Shown: positions 1 through 12,600 of the stretch, piece by piece
How the letters are laid out: the number at the start of each line of letters is the position of its first letter
Numbering within the stretch: position 1 is the stretch's first letter
NCBI GenBank assembly: GCA_025330725.1
Contig: JAIWND010000005.1
Location: 744,001 to 808,000 of the forward strand
Origin: Chlamydoabsidia padenii
Lineage: Eukaryota > Mucoromycota > Mucoromycetes > Mucorales > Cunninghamellaceae
DNA: 64,000 bases
Reading direction: 5' to 3'
The notes under the pieces: model-generated
What the model saw: only the letters and a program-made list of their open reading frames with translations
Database searches by the model: none
Told to the model about the DNA's origin: nothing
Made by a program: the position numbers and the translations under genes

Positions 1-67
1 GAATACGAAAAAAAAAAAAAAAAAAAAGAATTGTATTCTCTAACCATCATTTTGTTTTATGTATTAG

Positions 68-1350
68 GTCTCTGACTTTTTAAATGGTCTCTTCCCCAAT
101 ACTCCTTCTGATCAGATCGACCACTTCTCCTGTGGACATATCATTCCATCTGAAAACCTTCTGACAATCACTGTGGATCAAGGACCAAGCGGCCGACAAC
201 TTTTGTTTAACTATGAAAATCGTGAAGACGTCCAACTGGTAAGTATATATAAGAAGAAGAAGAAAACCATCATTACCATTATCTACTAACTAACTCAACT
301 AACTCTTACTCTAGATAGATGAAATTGGAAGGTGCCTGATCAATCTTTGCAATGTGGTCCCTGATGGTATGGTCTGCTTCTTTGCTAGTTTTACTTACTT
401 GGAAACTGTATATAAACGATGGGGTTCAATCGCTAGTGGGAATATACTTGACAAACTAGGAAAAATGAAAAAGGTAAGCAACGACTGATCAACCGGTGCA
501 CTACTAACTTGATTTCTGTATTTAATTTTGTAGATATTCAAGGAACCTCGGGAAAGTAACATGGTGGACTCCACCTTACGGGACTACTCGCTACACATCG
601 AATCACAAACGGTAAGCCATGTGTTGCACTTTTTTATATGATGGCTCTTGAATCTTGTCGATATACTGACATAATGAAATGTTTATACAATAGGCTGAAA
701 ATCAAAAAGGTGCTATGCTACTATCTGTTGTCAATGGGAAAATGTCAGAAGGAATCAACTTCTCTGACAGATTAGGAAGGTAAAATGCAAAACATATACA
801 TATATATATAAAAGTAGGCTCATCGAAAACAAACTTTTACTTTTAGATGTGTAGTGATGATTGGACTCCCTTTTCCCAACAGGTTCTCTGTGGAACTGAA
901 TGAAAAGATCAAGTACGCTGATAGTCAAGCGGTAAGTATGAATAGGGTACTACATGTAAAACACGGTACTAATAGATTATATACCATATCATTTGATTAT
1001 TGATGTAGCTGACAAGAGGCGACAAATCGAACAAGAGGGGACAAGAATACTATGAAAACCTCTGTATGCGAGGTGTGAATCAATCCATAGGTAAGGAAAA
1101 AACAAGATCTATCTGGTTCTTATTTTTACTAATGACATTTCTCTTTACTTTTACAATAGGTCGAGCTATTCGTCATAAGAATGATTATGCCACGATTGTC
1201 TTGTTGGATAAACGATATAGATCTCCGCGCATAATGAAGAAGCTACCTGGATGGATTGGAACTAGTATAGAACACTGTGATAACTTTGGAAAGGCTATGG
1301 GAAAGTCTTCCAAATTCTTTATTCGCAAAAAAAGAACCCCTGTAGTTTGA
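68..1350 (+). CDS. CHL1: CHL1/DDX11-type Fe-S DNA helicase, C-terminal part (gene enters from the left)
   Basis: C-terminal 283 residues of an XPD-like superfamily 2 DNA helicase of the Chl1/DDX11 branch, which acts in sister-chromatid cohesion and replication-fork repair in the nucleus (family knowledge). Coding exons: 68-238, 315-473, 534-611, 694-779, 847-931, 1009-1090, 1160-1350. All introns are short GT-AG and the joined length is a multiple of three. Visible helicase motifs are the motif V region (KMSEGINFSD), the following IGLPFPN segment, and motif VI (QSIGRAIRHKNDYA). The branch is assigned from motif VI plus the flanking VLLDKRY text. Bases 1-67 are the end of an intron containing an A-run; the ATPase half lies outside the window. 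AATAAA-like signals follow the TGA. Confidence 0.88.
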
Positions 1351-1436
1351 ATAGTATAGTCATCATTATAACTTGTAAATAAAACATTTATCTTTGTATC
1401 GTATCCTTACGATACACAATGCTAATGATCCGTTAA

Positions 1437-1448
1437 TTTCAAACCCCG
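1437..1448 (+). promoter_or_regulatory. Recurrent promoter element (TTTCAAACCCCG)
   Basis: One copy of the window-wide TTTYAAANCCCG element, 107 bp before the bS18m ATG and in the same direction. A CT-rich leader lies between it and the ATG. Confidence 0.55.
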
Positions 1449-1554
1449 TGTGTGCCATTGTCGGGATTGGAAATAGAAAAAGTCGGTAGGATTTGATTGT
1501 TTTTTCTGACTCTTTTATTCCAACGTCTCTCTTTTCCATTCATATCAGACCACT

Positions 1555-2373
1555 ATGCTACCCACTTTTAAAGCAGCTGTTTATCGAGGTGTCATCAACA
1601 ACCGATTTGCCTTTAATACAATAACCAAATGCCGTATCTCGACTACTTTTGTCAATTCTAATGAACAAGATCAATCTAATTCGGCGGAACCAAAAAGTAA
1701 GGATCGAATGATATGAAACTGAACTAACGACTGTCTTGATATTTTTAGATGTCCAAAAGGAAACACTGCAAATACTTCACGATTCCATCACTAGTAAGTT
1801 TATTTATTTATTTGGGAATGGAGGATACCATAGTATAGGTGTATCATCACCTCCCGATAACTAATTCTTCTTTTTATTACTTGATAATAGAGAAAAAGCC
1901 CAAACCAATTGATGTAGGACAACGTTACCAAAAGATTCACCGTGCTGGCGATATTTACCACCCCCAAGATTTGAACGATGCTCGATATCAAGAACAGTTA
2001 CGTCAACGTCGTGGACGACCCACTCCACCTTCTGCAGATCCTTTTGACGTGCTTGGCTTGGATCCTCTTCATGAATACAAGAACTATCGTTTGTTATCAC
2101 ACTTTGTCTCGGACATGGGCAAGATCTTACCAAGGGAAAGGACAGGTAAGGGATGGGATATAATAGGAAGAGGATCTCACTTTGTCTTTAATGTAGGTCT
2201 CACTGCGAAGAATCAACGTAAACTGGCCAAGGCTGTCAAAAGAGCTAGAGCGATGGGTAAGTTCCGGATATGGTGTCACACAAGCTTACTCACAATTTTG
2301 CTTCCTTCCTTTAGGTATTATGTCCTCTACCAGCAAAGCAACTTCTTCCTCGGGATTCTCTGGAATGTTTTAG
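1555..2373 (+). CDS. RSM18: Mitochondrial small-subunit ribosomal protein bS18m
   Basis: Five exons (1555-1696, 1749-1793, 1891-2145, 2197-2256, 2315-2373) give a 186-residue protein. The C-terminal part carries the S18 signature [20 protein letters not shown], which in bacterial and mitochondrial S18 binds the 16S/mt-SSU rRNA platform next to bS6. The N-terminal ~45 residues are basic, rich in Ser/Thr/Asn and poor in acidic residues, as expected for a mitochondrial targeting peptide. The ATG at 1555 is the first in frame and follows a pyrimidine-rich leader and a promoter element at 1437. The family identification rests on the S18 signature; the Rsm18 name is by orthology inference. Confidence 0.85.
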
Positions 2374-2755
2374 ACATCACTTACACATCTTTATTAATCC
2401 ATCACTCCTCATCATCATGTTATTTAACTAAAATAAAAACATATTTATCCATTATTGTCCCTGAATGAAATGATTCATGCTGGTTTGTTTGGGTATGTAT
2501 CATTAGTGATGATTGTTTGTGTTGTAATATACTGAGTGCATGCACACTTTGTCCATATGTCTTTTACTGTCTGTCTTTTCCAAATACATCATACTGGTAA
2601 GATCAGTAGGGTCCCTTACTCTGGATCCCACTATGCGGGTTAAACTATGCTCCGTAGTTCGGTAAATGGAATTTCAATCCCCGCTGGCTTTAAAAAAAAA
2701 AAAGGCCCCCTTTCCCTCATTTCTTTCCTCTTTTCTTCATTTTATTATTACCAAC
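2374..2755. other. Intergenic: bS18m 3' end and MFS promoter
   Basis: Holds the 3' UTR of bS18m, with an ATAAAA-type signal near 2430, and the promoter of the next gene. No further coding potential seen. Confidence 0.5.
2672..2684 (+). promoter_or_regulatory. Recurrent promoter element variant (TTTCAATCCCCGC)
   Basis: Variant copy 72 bp before the MFS ATG, same direction. A short A-run and a T/C-rich leader follow it. Confidence 0.5.
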
Positions 2756-4353
2756 ATGTCCGATGAACGTCGTCGTCTTTTGGATCCGGCTACACACACC
2801 ACCAAATCATCGACGACCTATGTTAATGAAGGATCCGACTCTACGTCAACACAACAAGAACAATGGGCTGACCTTATTCCCCACCTTCCTTCTCTGTTAG
2901 CATCCTGCTTCATGAGCATTATTGTTGGTTTGAATGACGGTGCTATTGGTTTTATGATACCTCAATTCAAGAAATACTATGGTGTGGATAATCGAATTTT
3001 ATCCTTCTTATTCTTATCGAATGCGGCAGGCTATATCATATGCGCACCTCTGAATGGTCTTGTTGTGCGTCGCCTGGGGCAAAAAGCGACTCTCTACCTG
3101 GCTGGCACTTGTACTCTATTGGCCTACTTGTTGATCATGAATGGATTTGATTTTAGACTCACATGTCTTTTGATGGTTTTTCAAGGCTCTGGGGTGGCTC
3201 TTTTGGACGCGGGTAAGATCTATGAAGATAATAGGGTTGTTGAAAACTGATTGATTAACCTTGTTTTTTTTTTTTGTTGAATGATAGGAATGAACGTGCT
3301 CACTGTTGATTTGCCATTTGCGACAATGATGTTAAATGTTGTTCATGGTAATAAAATGATTGTATTACAAACCCATACTCATTACAACTTGTTCTATGAA
3401 TAGCTCTTTATGGCGTGGGTGGCATGATCAGCCCTATTGTTGGTACAAGTCTACTCGAGCATAATCTATCATGGAAATGGCTGTATGGATTCCTATCTCT
3501 TGCCTCTTTAATCAATTTAGTGGTGATCAGTGTAGGGCTTCGTAATCTTGATTTGGATTTGCCGGGGTCGGATGCAGAGATTATTGTTGGCTCCTCTGTT
3601 AATGAAAGGGAAACGATCACTGCAGAAATGGAAGCATCTGCTAAAGAAGATATACTACAAGCTATTCTAAACCGCACCACTTTACTTTGCGCTGGTTATG
3701 TCCTTGTTTATGTAAGTATCTTTTGGTTTCCCTCGATTTCGACGATTCACTTGACTAATGTTTGAATTCTTTTAGGTTGGTTTGGAGGTCACTCTCGGTG
3801 GTTGGGGCTATACATATCTGGTGGAAGGAAAACATGGTGATGTGATATCCATGGGAAGGGTATTGTCCATGTACTGGGCGTCTTTGGCTTTCGGCAGAAT
3901 TGTTCTGGGCTACTTGTCTGGTAAATATGGGGAAAAGGCATCTGTTAATGTTTATACCTTCTTGGTATTGGTGGGTGTCATTTGTATATGGCAGGTGGAT
4001 GATATCCTTGTGGATTCTATAGGTAAATAGTATATATATATATATATATATATATCATGAAAGGAAAGGAAATGTTAAACTAATTGTCTTGTATTTTGGT
4101 AGTCTATATCTTTATTGGTGCCTTACTTGGTCCCATGTTTCCTAATGCGATCGCTTTGGCCTCCAAGACCCTCCCGAAAGAAAGTCATGCATCGGCCATA
4201 GGACTCATTGCTGGTGTTGGTGCTTCCGGTGCTGCCTTTTTACCATTCCTCACTGGACAAATTACTGGTCATTTTGGCATGCTTTGTTTGCCTATTGTAG
4301 CTTTGGTCATGATTGTCACAATGGAACTCATCTGGTTATTCATCCCTTCATGA
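2756..4353 (+). CDS. Major facilitator superfamily transporter (fungal BSC6-like branch)
   Basis: Exons 2756-3212, 3288-3347, 3404-3711, 3776-4022 and 4103-4353 join to a 440-residue polytopic membrane protein. After a ~45-residue hydrophilic N-terminus come about 12 hydrophobic segments. The loop between TM2 and TM3 carries the MFS-like NGLVVRRLGQK motif, and the central cytosolic loop (about residues 205-245) is acidic. Small-residue helices such as IGLIAGVGASGAAFLPFL near the C-terminus fit the fold. Substrate cannot be told from sequence; the best recollection is the sugar-transporter-like/BSC6 group. The ATG at 2756 is chosen because it starts a normal MFS N-terminus; an upstream in-frame extension from 2666 would add only low-complexity residues. 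An (AT)n tract sits in intron 4. Confidence 0.85.
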
Positions 4354-4536
4354 AGGCACGACTATGCATGGCGGTCTTTTAAATACTTTGGCTCGCGATC
4401 CTGCGTCGCTCTTTTTCTTTCTTTCTTTTTTTATTTTATTTTATTTATTCGTCCCTCTTTCTCCTTTATATTTTTTACTTGTTGCCATTATCAATAAAAA
4501 AATTTATACTCTTTATAAACCATCATAAAAAGGGAA

Positions 4537-7262
4537 ATGTACCTTTTGATGCTTTTGTTATTTATAGCAACTTTGTCTATAATCCTTCTGGAATCACCAC
4601 TCTATGCTCACAAAACCATTATCGACGTCCTGGAAAAGGATAACCGGTTTGAATCACTTCTTGGTCATATTCGACAAGCCCAACTAGATTCATTCCTTAA
4701 TAATTTAGAAACTGGTACACTCTTTGCTCCTGATAATGATGCGTTTACCAAGTACGATGGACCTGAAATTACTCGCGACATTCTACTCTACCACCTTCTC
4801 AAGATAGACATCCCGGGTAACGAGTTTCATCATCAACAGGTACTGGAGTCCTCGTTATGTTTGGATCACTATTTACAAAACAATATGGGACAGCGACTTT
4901 TGATTCACCGTACTGACTCTTCGCTTGGTGTAAAGTCTTTGGCATCCTTCTTTGTCAACGACGCTTTACTTATCGACACTGATATACTTGTCAATACGCA
5001 AACGCTTATTCATGTGGTAAACAAGGTGTTGACTCCTCCACCAATGATAGGTAATATGATACAATGGGAAAGCGAAACAAAGGGTCTAATACTTATGTTT
5101 ACTCTGCTACTCTAGCTTCTTCTATTGGATCCAGCAATGCCGAATTATATCAAGTCATGGATAAAGTGGGACTCATCGACCTATTGAAGCAGCCTCATCC
5201 GTTTACGGTGTTTTACTCTGATCAATCCGTGCTCCAATTCTTCAATAGTGTGGAACGATCTTATCTGTTGTCAAAATATGGTGATGATGACCTGCTTCAT
5301 ATATTGAACTATCTGATTATTCGTGGTGATATTTATACTGACGAATTCACAGGGGAAAAAGAATGTAAGTGGATCATCATTATGAAAAGGAAAAAAAAAA
5401 AAAGGCTCAAATATTAACTATCCTTCTTCTTCTTCTTTACTAGATGAAACCATTGGTGGGGAAATACTCACAGTCAGCGTGGACAAGGAGCTTGATGTGA
5501 TCACAGTTAACGGACAACCTATATTACAAAAAAATGTACTTGCTGCCAATGGTAGGTGTATAGTCATGTAATCATGTAGTAAATTACTCGTTACTTACCT
5601 CTCTCTCTCTCTCTTTTTTTTTTTTTTTTTTTTTCCTTGGATTTAGGTGTGTTACATCAAGTGGAAACTATGCCTGTCACCGATAAACTCACTTTTGATG
5701 CACGAAAATATCTCTATGGACTAAAAGCAACTGCCTTTGTATCTCTTTTGGACGAATATGGACTCAATCATTATCTTGACCCTACTGTCACCGACTTTAC
5801 CTTTCTGGCACCTGACGATGCATCCATTGATGAAGGATCTCTACCCGACAATATCAAGAAGGCTTGGCTCAGTTATCACCTTGTACACGGTCAGTGGAAT
5901 CGGGATGAACTCTTAGACCGACAATTGCTGGCATCCGAACTCAAGACGGCGCAATTAAATCATAAACCACAACAAATCACTGTTTACCTTCCTGAAACAA
6001 ATAGAGTGTCTCTTTCTTTTGATAATGCGCGGTCCTATGGTGAACCAAGTAAGAAGTATAATGTGATCATCAAAACAAAACTGAACTAATTCTCTTGTTT
6101 AAAAAAAGCTACCATTAACGGCAATGTTATTTATAGGCTGTCCAATCCAATGAATCTACCTTATGATGTCTTCTCAAGTATCGTGGTGGATCTAGAACTA
6201 TCCTCCTTTATTGCTACTTTGTATGTTTCGGGGGTATTTGACAATATCAAGGCGGCCACAGGAATCACCTTATTTGCGCCAACGAATCAAGCATACAAGA
6301 CATTAGGTCTAGTGGCGACATACCTGGTGCATCCGACTGGGCGACACGACTTGCAAACGACATTAAAGTATCACGCAGCTCAGGCTTTACTTTATGATTA
6401 TGATTTGCGATCATCAACTTTCAACGTGATAACTTTGACGGGACAAGATATGCTACAAATGGGTGGTGTGAACAATCAAGGGAAAATTAATGTCGGCAAC
6501 AATGGCGCGATCGAACAGACTAATGTCCTGATGGAAAATGGGGTAGTGCACAAGATCAACACGGTGATGATTCCTCCATCTGTATATTTAACTCATCGCA
6601 AAATTCTTGTTGCCATGGATGCTCATCGTGTATTGGATTGGCTCAACGATTTCCCATGGCTGAATATCGACAAGAAGACGATACCAATGGTGGATGGCGA
6701 CGATGAAGATGATGGTGATTACATTTTATTGGCCCCTACTGATCGAGCCTTTGCACAACTGGACGAACTCCTTGGAAATGGATGGGAACAAAAGGATCCT
6801 GAAGCATATGAACGACTGGTAAGGCTCCATGTGATACCCAAACGGATGCAGCAACACACTTCATTGGGCGGGAATACTCAGGAATATGGCACACTCTTGT
6901 CTGACCATGATCGAGTGGTGATTCAGGATGGGGAATACTTTGATGAACAATTCGTGCAGGTGATAGGACAAACTGGAAAAGGTGCGTATGCTCATGTGTT
7001 GGACAAGGGGAAATTGCGACCTTTTGCTCAAGTGATTCAGCTGGATACGGTGCTTCTACCTGTATCAAGGGGTGTGTTTGGATTGCCTTGGATTTGGTCT
7101 ACCTTGGTGGTGTCGATCTTGGTTTTGATTGGTATATCACTCCTTGCCTGGGCCATCTACTATATATGGCAACGCCGCCGAAGATCGGGGTATCAATCTA
7201 TTGAACAACAAGGGAATCCCTCAACTTATACCGAAGCAATTGAAAATCATCAAGACCTTTAA
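4537..7262 (+). CDS. Five-fasciclin-domain cell-surface protein with C-terminal membrane anchor
   Basis: Exons 4537-5050, 5116-5364, 5444-5551, 5647-6048 and 6109-7262 give 808 residues. There is a signal peptide (hydrophobic residues 1-24). Five FAS1 repeats follow, recognisable by the repeated FAPDNDAF / FLAPDDASI / LFAPTNQAY / LLAPTDRAF segments and the LLYHLL, LNYLII, LSYHLV, LKYHAA and VRLHVI helices. A transmembrane helix near residues 750-775 follows, with a basic stop-transfer (WQRRRRSG) and a ~30-residue cytosolic tail. FAS1 proteins mediate surface adhesion in many eukaryotes (family knowledge). Most fungal family members are GPI-anchored or vacuolar with one or two domains, so five domains plus a real TM is less usual. 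The role here (cell wall contact or vacuole sorting) is inference. Confidence 0.85.
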
Positions 7263-7638
7263 CTTGATCACATTGTATCATTCTTAGTATAGCTTGTTTA
7301 GTTTATTATTTTATCTGTATCAAGTATATAGGGACTATTTTTATAATAATAAAAAAAGGGAGAAGTATTGTAAAACAAATAATGGAAATGGGCCGCGTGT
7401 ACGTAACACTCTAGGTGTAGAAATAAGGAGGGGGAATTGAAATCATTGGTTAATAGTCTATTGACTGCATCGGGATATGAAAAAAACGCTAGACAAGGCA
7501 AAAAGTCGGCTCCCCATTTATCTGCTTTTTGTCTCTTATCCCACACACACACACACACACACACAGCTTATACTCCACTTCGCACTCTATATACTCACTC
7601 ACAACTTACACTGCCTATAAACCACACACAGTTAAAAG
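7263..7638. other. Intergenic with (CA)n microsatellite and NHP6 promoter
   Basis: Contains the fasciclin-gene 3' UTR, a CA/AC repeat of about 11 units near 7543-7565, and the probable first non-coding exon of the HMG-box gene ending at 7638. No copy of the TTTYAAANCCCG element was found here. Confidence 0.4.
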
Positions 7639-7883
7639 GTAAGCTTTTTTGTCTTTGTCACCCCAAAACACTATACCCAATTCCTACACCACTCTCTCTA
7701 CTTTTGTCCTTTTTCCTTCTATCTCATCCTTTTTTCTTTTTTAAAAAAATGGATGGTCTTTTTCTTTTAACACAAAACCATACACACTTTTACTTTTTAT
7801 TTACAAAAAACCTTTTGATACCTGGGCGCATAAACGGGTCGTCTTGGCTGACTTTTTTTTTTTTTTTTTTTTTTTTGTTATAG
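7639..7883 (+). other. Probable 5'-UTR intron of the NHP6-like gene
   Basis: A GTAAGC donor at 7639 and a TATAG acceptor ending at 7883, one base before the ATG, bracket a pyrimidine-rich 245-nt segment with a 23-nt T-run. Inferred from splice-site quality only. Confidence 0.5.
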
Positions 7884-7884
7884 T

Positions 7885-8351
7885 ATGCCCAAGGAAACTC
7901 GTGCCAGCAAAACCTCTTCTGGAAGATCCAGAACTGGTGTCAAGAACCCTGATGCCCCCAAGCGCGGTTTGTCTGCCTATATGTTCTTCTCTCAAGAACA
8001 ACGCGAAAAGGTGAAGACTGATAACCCTGAAGCCAGTTTTGGTAAGAATGATATTATACCGTAATTACATATCCATCCACTCATTCTCCTCTATTTAATA
8101 GGTCAAATCGGTAAACTTCTTGGTGCCAAATGGAAGGCGTTAAGTGATGCGGAAAAGAAGGTAAGAGCTCATTCATGCATTAATTCTTCCTCTAACCCTT
8201 TCCTCTTCTATAGCCTTATCAAGACAAAGCTGATGAAGACAAAAAGCGCTATGAAGATGAAAAGGCCAAGGTAAATATAAAGCACTTTTGAATGATACAG
8301 GACGGATCATCTAACGTATTCTTTGTTTTAATAATATAGTTAAACAAGTAA
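7885..8351 (+). CDS. NHP6: NHP6-like HMG-box chromatin protein
   Basis: Exons 7885-8041, 8102-8160, 8214-8270 and 8340-8351 encode 94 residues, the usual size of yeast Nhp6. A basic N-terminal arm is followed by one HMG box. It starts DAPKRGLSAYMFFSQEQR and continues through GKLLGAKWKALSDAEKKPY, with the helix 3 residues YQDKADEDKKRYEDEKAK. Such proteins bend DNA non-specifically and assist nucleosome remodelling and transcription factors such as FACT (family knowledge). The last coding exon has only four codons (Leu-Asn-Lys-stop). The ATG follows a T-tract and a likely leader intron. A second, larger HMG-box gene lies at 24260. Confidence 0.92.
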
Positions 8352-8740
8352 ACTATCTACAACCACAACGCCTGTCTTCCTTCATTTATTATCACTTGTC
8401 TTTACATAATCTAGTCATAGTATCTTCTTCACCCCATCCCCCCCACTTTTTTTTATCTTTACTTTTATGTCAATAGGATAGTTATGTTTATCAATAAAGA
8501 TTATATCGTTTAACACACACACCCCAAAAATACAAAAGACATATGGACATTAGAATGCAACAACACACCCAAATAGTTTATTATATTAAAATTGTAACTA
8601 CAGTTATATGATACAGTATGTATGTCATGGAGATGGACCAAACCAAGTCAACACCGCATGCCCATTTTGATTTTTATGTTGATCCACCTACCAAATGTAA
8701 TAAAAGGGTTAGTTTTGTATCGTTTATGCATTTTCAAAAA
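8352..8740. other. Convergent 3' regions
   Basis: Shared 3' flank between the HMG-box gene and the minus-strand membrane protein, with AATAAA-type signals in both directions (about 8494 plus, about 8574 minus). Nothing else seen. Confidence 0.4.
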
Positions 8741-9210
8741 TCAGCCTCCTAGTACGTACCTTGTATTAGTCACCTTCAATTGCCCCCTCCTCCCCCCCCC
8801 GTCCTGTTGTCCGTTGCCATTTCCAGTGATTACATTCCTATAACAAGTGCAACAAAAGAATGTTCTGTTAAAGAGAGAGAGAGAGAGAGTGAATTCACTA
8901 CTAATTACCGTTTTCGAGCATATGCCTGACATAAAGCCACAACCATCACCAATCAGAGAATGAGAATCTATATACATATATTAAAGTGGAGGTTAAGTCA
9001 TATAGATGCAACATCAACTTGAAGTCTTACCTGAGTCAAGTAATCAGTAGCAGAGTTGCCAAATGCTTGAATGGCGAGAATCCACGTTGCCTGATTGGCA
9101 CAATAAAAGAATATCATTCCACAAGTCCAAGCTGCAATCCTATAAATAGAAGAAGGGAAAAGTGAGTGAGGGCAAGACGCGACAACAGAGTTGTATGATT
9201 CTTTACCCAT
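8741..9210 (-). CDS. Small hypothetical membrane protein
   Basis: Proposed exons on the minus strand: 9210-9031, 8925-8909 (17 nt) and 8837-8741, joining in frame to 97 residues. I do not recognise the family. Residues 29-50 (AAWTCGMIFFYCANQATWIL) form one hydrophobic, Cys/Trp-containing membrane segment, followed by a hydrophilic Gly/Asn/Gln-rich tail. Support: GTAAG and GTAAT donors, AG acceptors, an exact frame match, and a promoter element in the same direction at 9274. Doubts: the first 25 residues may be intronic, with a different upstream exon; the stop exon may be replaced by one using the GTACGT donor at about 8757. It is convergent with the NHP6-like gene. Confidence 0.35.
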
Positions 9211-9273
9211 TAATTGTTGGGAAGAGAAAGAAGTGAAGAAGAAAAAAACTCCTTCCCCATTTTTTAAAAAAAG

Positions 9274-9287
9274 TCGGGATTTTAAAT
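9274..9287 (-). promoter_or_regulatory. Recurrent promoter element, minus strand (TTTAAAATCCCGAC)
   Basis: Minus-strand copy 64 bp upstream of the ATG proposed for the small membrane protein, followed by a CT-rich leader as at other genes. It is the main reason to believe a minus-strand transcript starts here. Confidence 0.5.
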
Positions 9288-10009
9288 ATCTCGATATGAA
9301 AGGAAAGGATCGCTGTAGCCTATACAATCCATCACATCATGTCATGCCCAATGCAAGTCAACTCCTTTATGTACAGTGAAAAGTCGAGGGGGGTGAATAA
9401 ATTGGTATGATTATATTGTACGCTTGATAATGAGAGTTGCTCAATGGGGAAAACATAATTAAAGGTATGTACATGAGATTGATACTTTTTAAGCTCTGGT
9501 TCGTTAGTAAAATGAGGTCCCGATATGAAGGAATTTCAACAAGAATAGAAACGGCAAATGATGTCAATTCAAATGAGTATGGAGATAGTGTGAAGTATAA
9601 ACAAATCTATATTGACATGAGCATTAAAGGGTGACTCTAAAAAAGGAAATTGAGGTATCGGCATGAATGTGGGGTTTGAATTTCAAAAAAGACACTTCAA
9701 ACTTGCTATCATCGTGTCTATAGATCAAGTTGTATCGTTATCATGTTGTTCGGACCAAAAGGTTAAACTAAGGGAATGGATTGTTTTAAGAGTACTTTTT
9801 TAATTTTATTCACTTTGAACGGATTAGAGAGGATAACATCTTACAAGAACGAGCCGACTAGGATCCCGTCATGCTACAGCGGCTCGCCAGTTTTTAAAAA
9901 AGTTTATTAGTGTTCACTCAATTCAATTTTTGAATTGCCATTCATTTCCAATGTTCATGGATATCAAAGGGGTGATAAAGTGCTTGCATGATGGAGTGAG
10001 TCATTATGA
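9288..10009. other. Intergenic, no gene seen
   Basis: AT-rich spacer between the minus-strand membrane protein and DAHP synthase. A degenerate element-like GGGGTTTGAA occurs at 9671. No convincing coding stretch. Confidence 0.4.
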
Positions 10010-10023
10010 TTTCAAACGCCGCC
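10010..10023 (+). promoter_or_regulatory. Recurrent promoter element (TTTCAAACGCCGCC)
   Basis: Copy 143 bp before the DAHP synthase ATG, same direction. T-runs and a CTTCTTCTTTC tract follow before the ATG. Confidence 0.55.
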
Positions 10024-10165
10024 AGCCAGTTTTTTTTTTCTGTTGCAGAAACTTTGATCGTGGTATTTAACACCCGCATTTTTTCTTTTCTTCTTCTTTC
10101 TTTCTCTTTCTGTTTTGTAAGTCCTTACTCTTATTACCTATTACTTTTCTCACTAACCATTAACA

Positions 10166-11711
<1,546 letters not shown>

Positions 11712-11866
11712 ATCGTATAGAATGTTTTTAACTTTAGCATAGGTATTTTAAAATAGATATATTAAGATAATTAAAGCGTAATAAAGAACAAGCATTATAT
11801 CACGTACACACACTTTTTTTTTGTATTGTGTTTGCATTCAACGAGAACCTGACCGTAGGTGTCTCA

Positions 11867-12600
11867 CTATGTTTTTGCATGGCCCGGCTTTTTCTTCGGC
11901 ATCGTGGGACTAGGTGAGAAAGGCAGATATACTCCTTTCTTCAAAATGTTTATTGCTGCGTTTTGATCCCACCCCCGCGAAGCAAATCCATTTTTTCTTC
12001 CAATGCAACCAGAGTAGATACAGCCCACGATTTCTGAATTCAGTTTGGTGCTATCCCGCCGCCGTGGGTGAGCAACCCGAGAGTCACAGAGACAACAGTT
12101 TCGAAATAAGGTATTCATTAGTTTCATGAACTGTTACCTTTTTTTTGAGAGAGTGTTGTGACTTGGCTGTGCTTTGGCGCTGGTATCCTTTTATTCTTGA
12201 GTCATGACCTTGGCCAGCATCCCCATAAAACACAACTGGTTTGACTTGGCGAGGTTTCAACTTGAGATCCTCTGGGTTTCGTATTAATGCTTTTGCCGCA
12301 GATGCATAGGCCCTGCTGTTAAATCATTCCATGCCATAGTTTTGCCTCTTGATCCATGGAGATTGGTGGTAGAATGTGTGTAGAAGATGTCGATATGGCC
12401 GACTCTCTGATCGTCTTGGATTTTATGCGCTTGTTCAATCTCTGACAGATATCCTTCCTTTTTTGCTTCATGACAGGGCGGCAATAGTCGGTTCTTGAAT
12501 GGCTATTTATTTTTTGAGCTCGTATATCATTGGAGTGGGCCTTCATCAACTTGTGTACTTGCTTTGCATCATAATTTTGCATTTCTTCTTCACAACAATG
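11867..12600 (-). pseudogene. Decayed Fanzor/TnpB-like nuclease (IS605 OrfB-type zinc ribbon) remnant
   Basis: Coding fragments in all three minus-strand frames. One fragment reads FNSRAYASAAKALIRNPE... then KPVVFYGDAG (about 12211-12238), and continues to ETNEYLISKLLSL before a stop at 12084. A frameshift near 12090 leads into a zinc-ribbon segment. This has Cys-x2-Cys (CCLC), then GCIYSGC, then the RuvC-III-like GWDQNAAINILKKG (about 11950-11970), and stops at 11867. The order FYGDA / EYxxSK / CxxC..CxxxxC / (R)DxNAAxNIL is the C-terminal architecture of TnpB and eukaryotic Fanzor proteins, RNA-guided nucleases carried by mobile elements. Further fragments lie between 12319 and 12582. No intact reading frame, so presumed dead. 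I saw no clear terminal repeats or guide-RNA end. Confidence 0.7.

Noticed and set aside
7437..7883. Plus-strand 148-codon frame upstream of the NHP6-like gene
   Set aside because: It is made of CA-repeat, Ser/Leu/Phe pyrimidine tracts and T-runs, and coincides with the leader and its intron.
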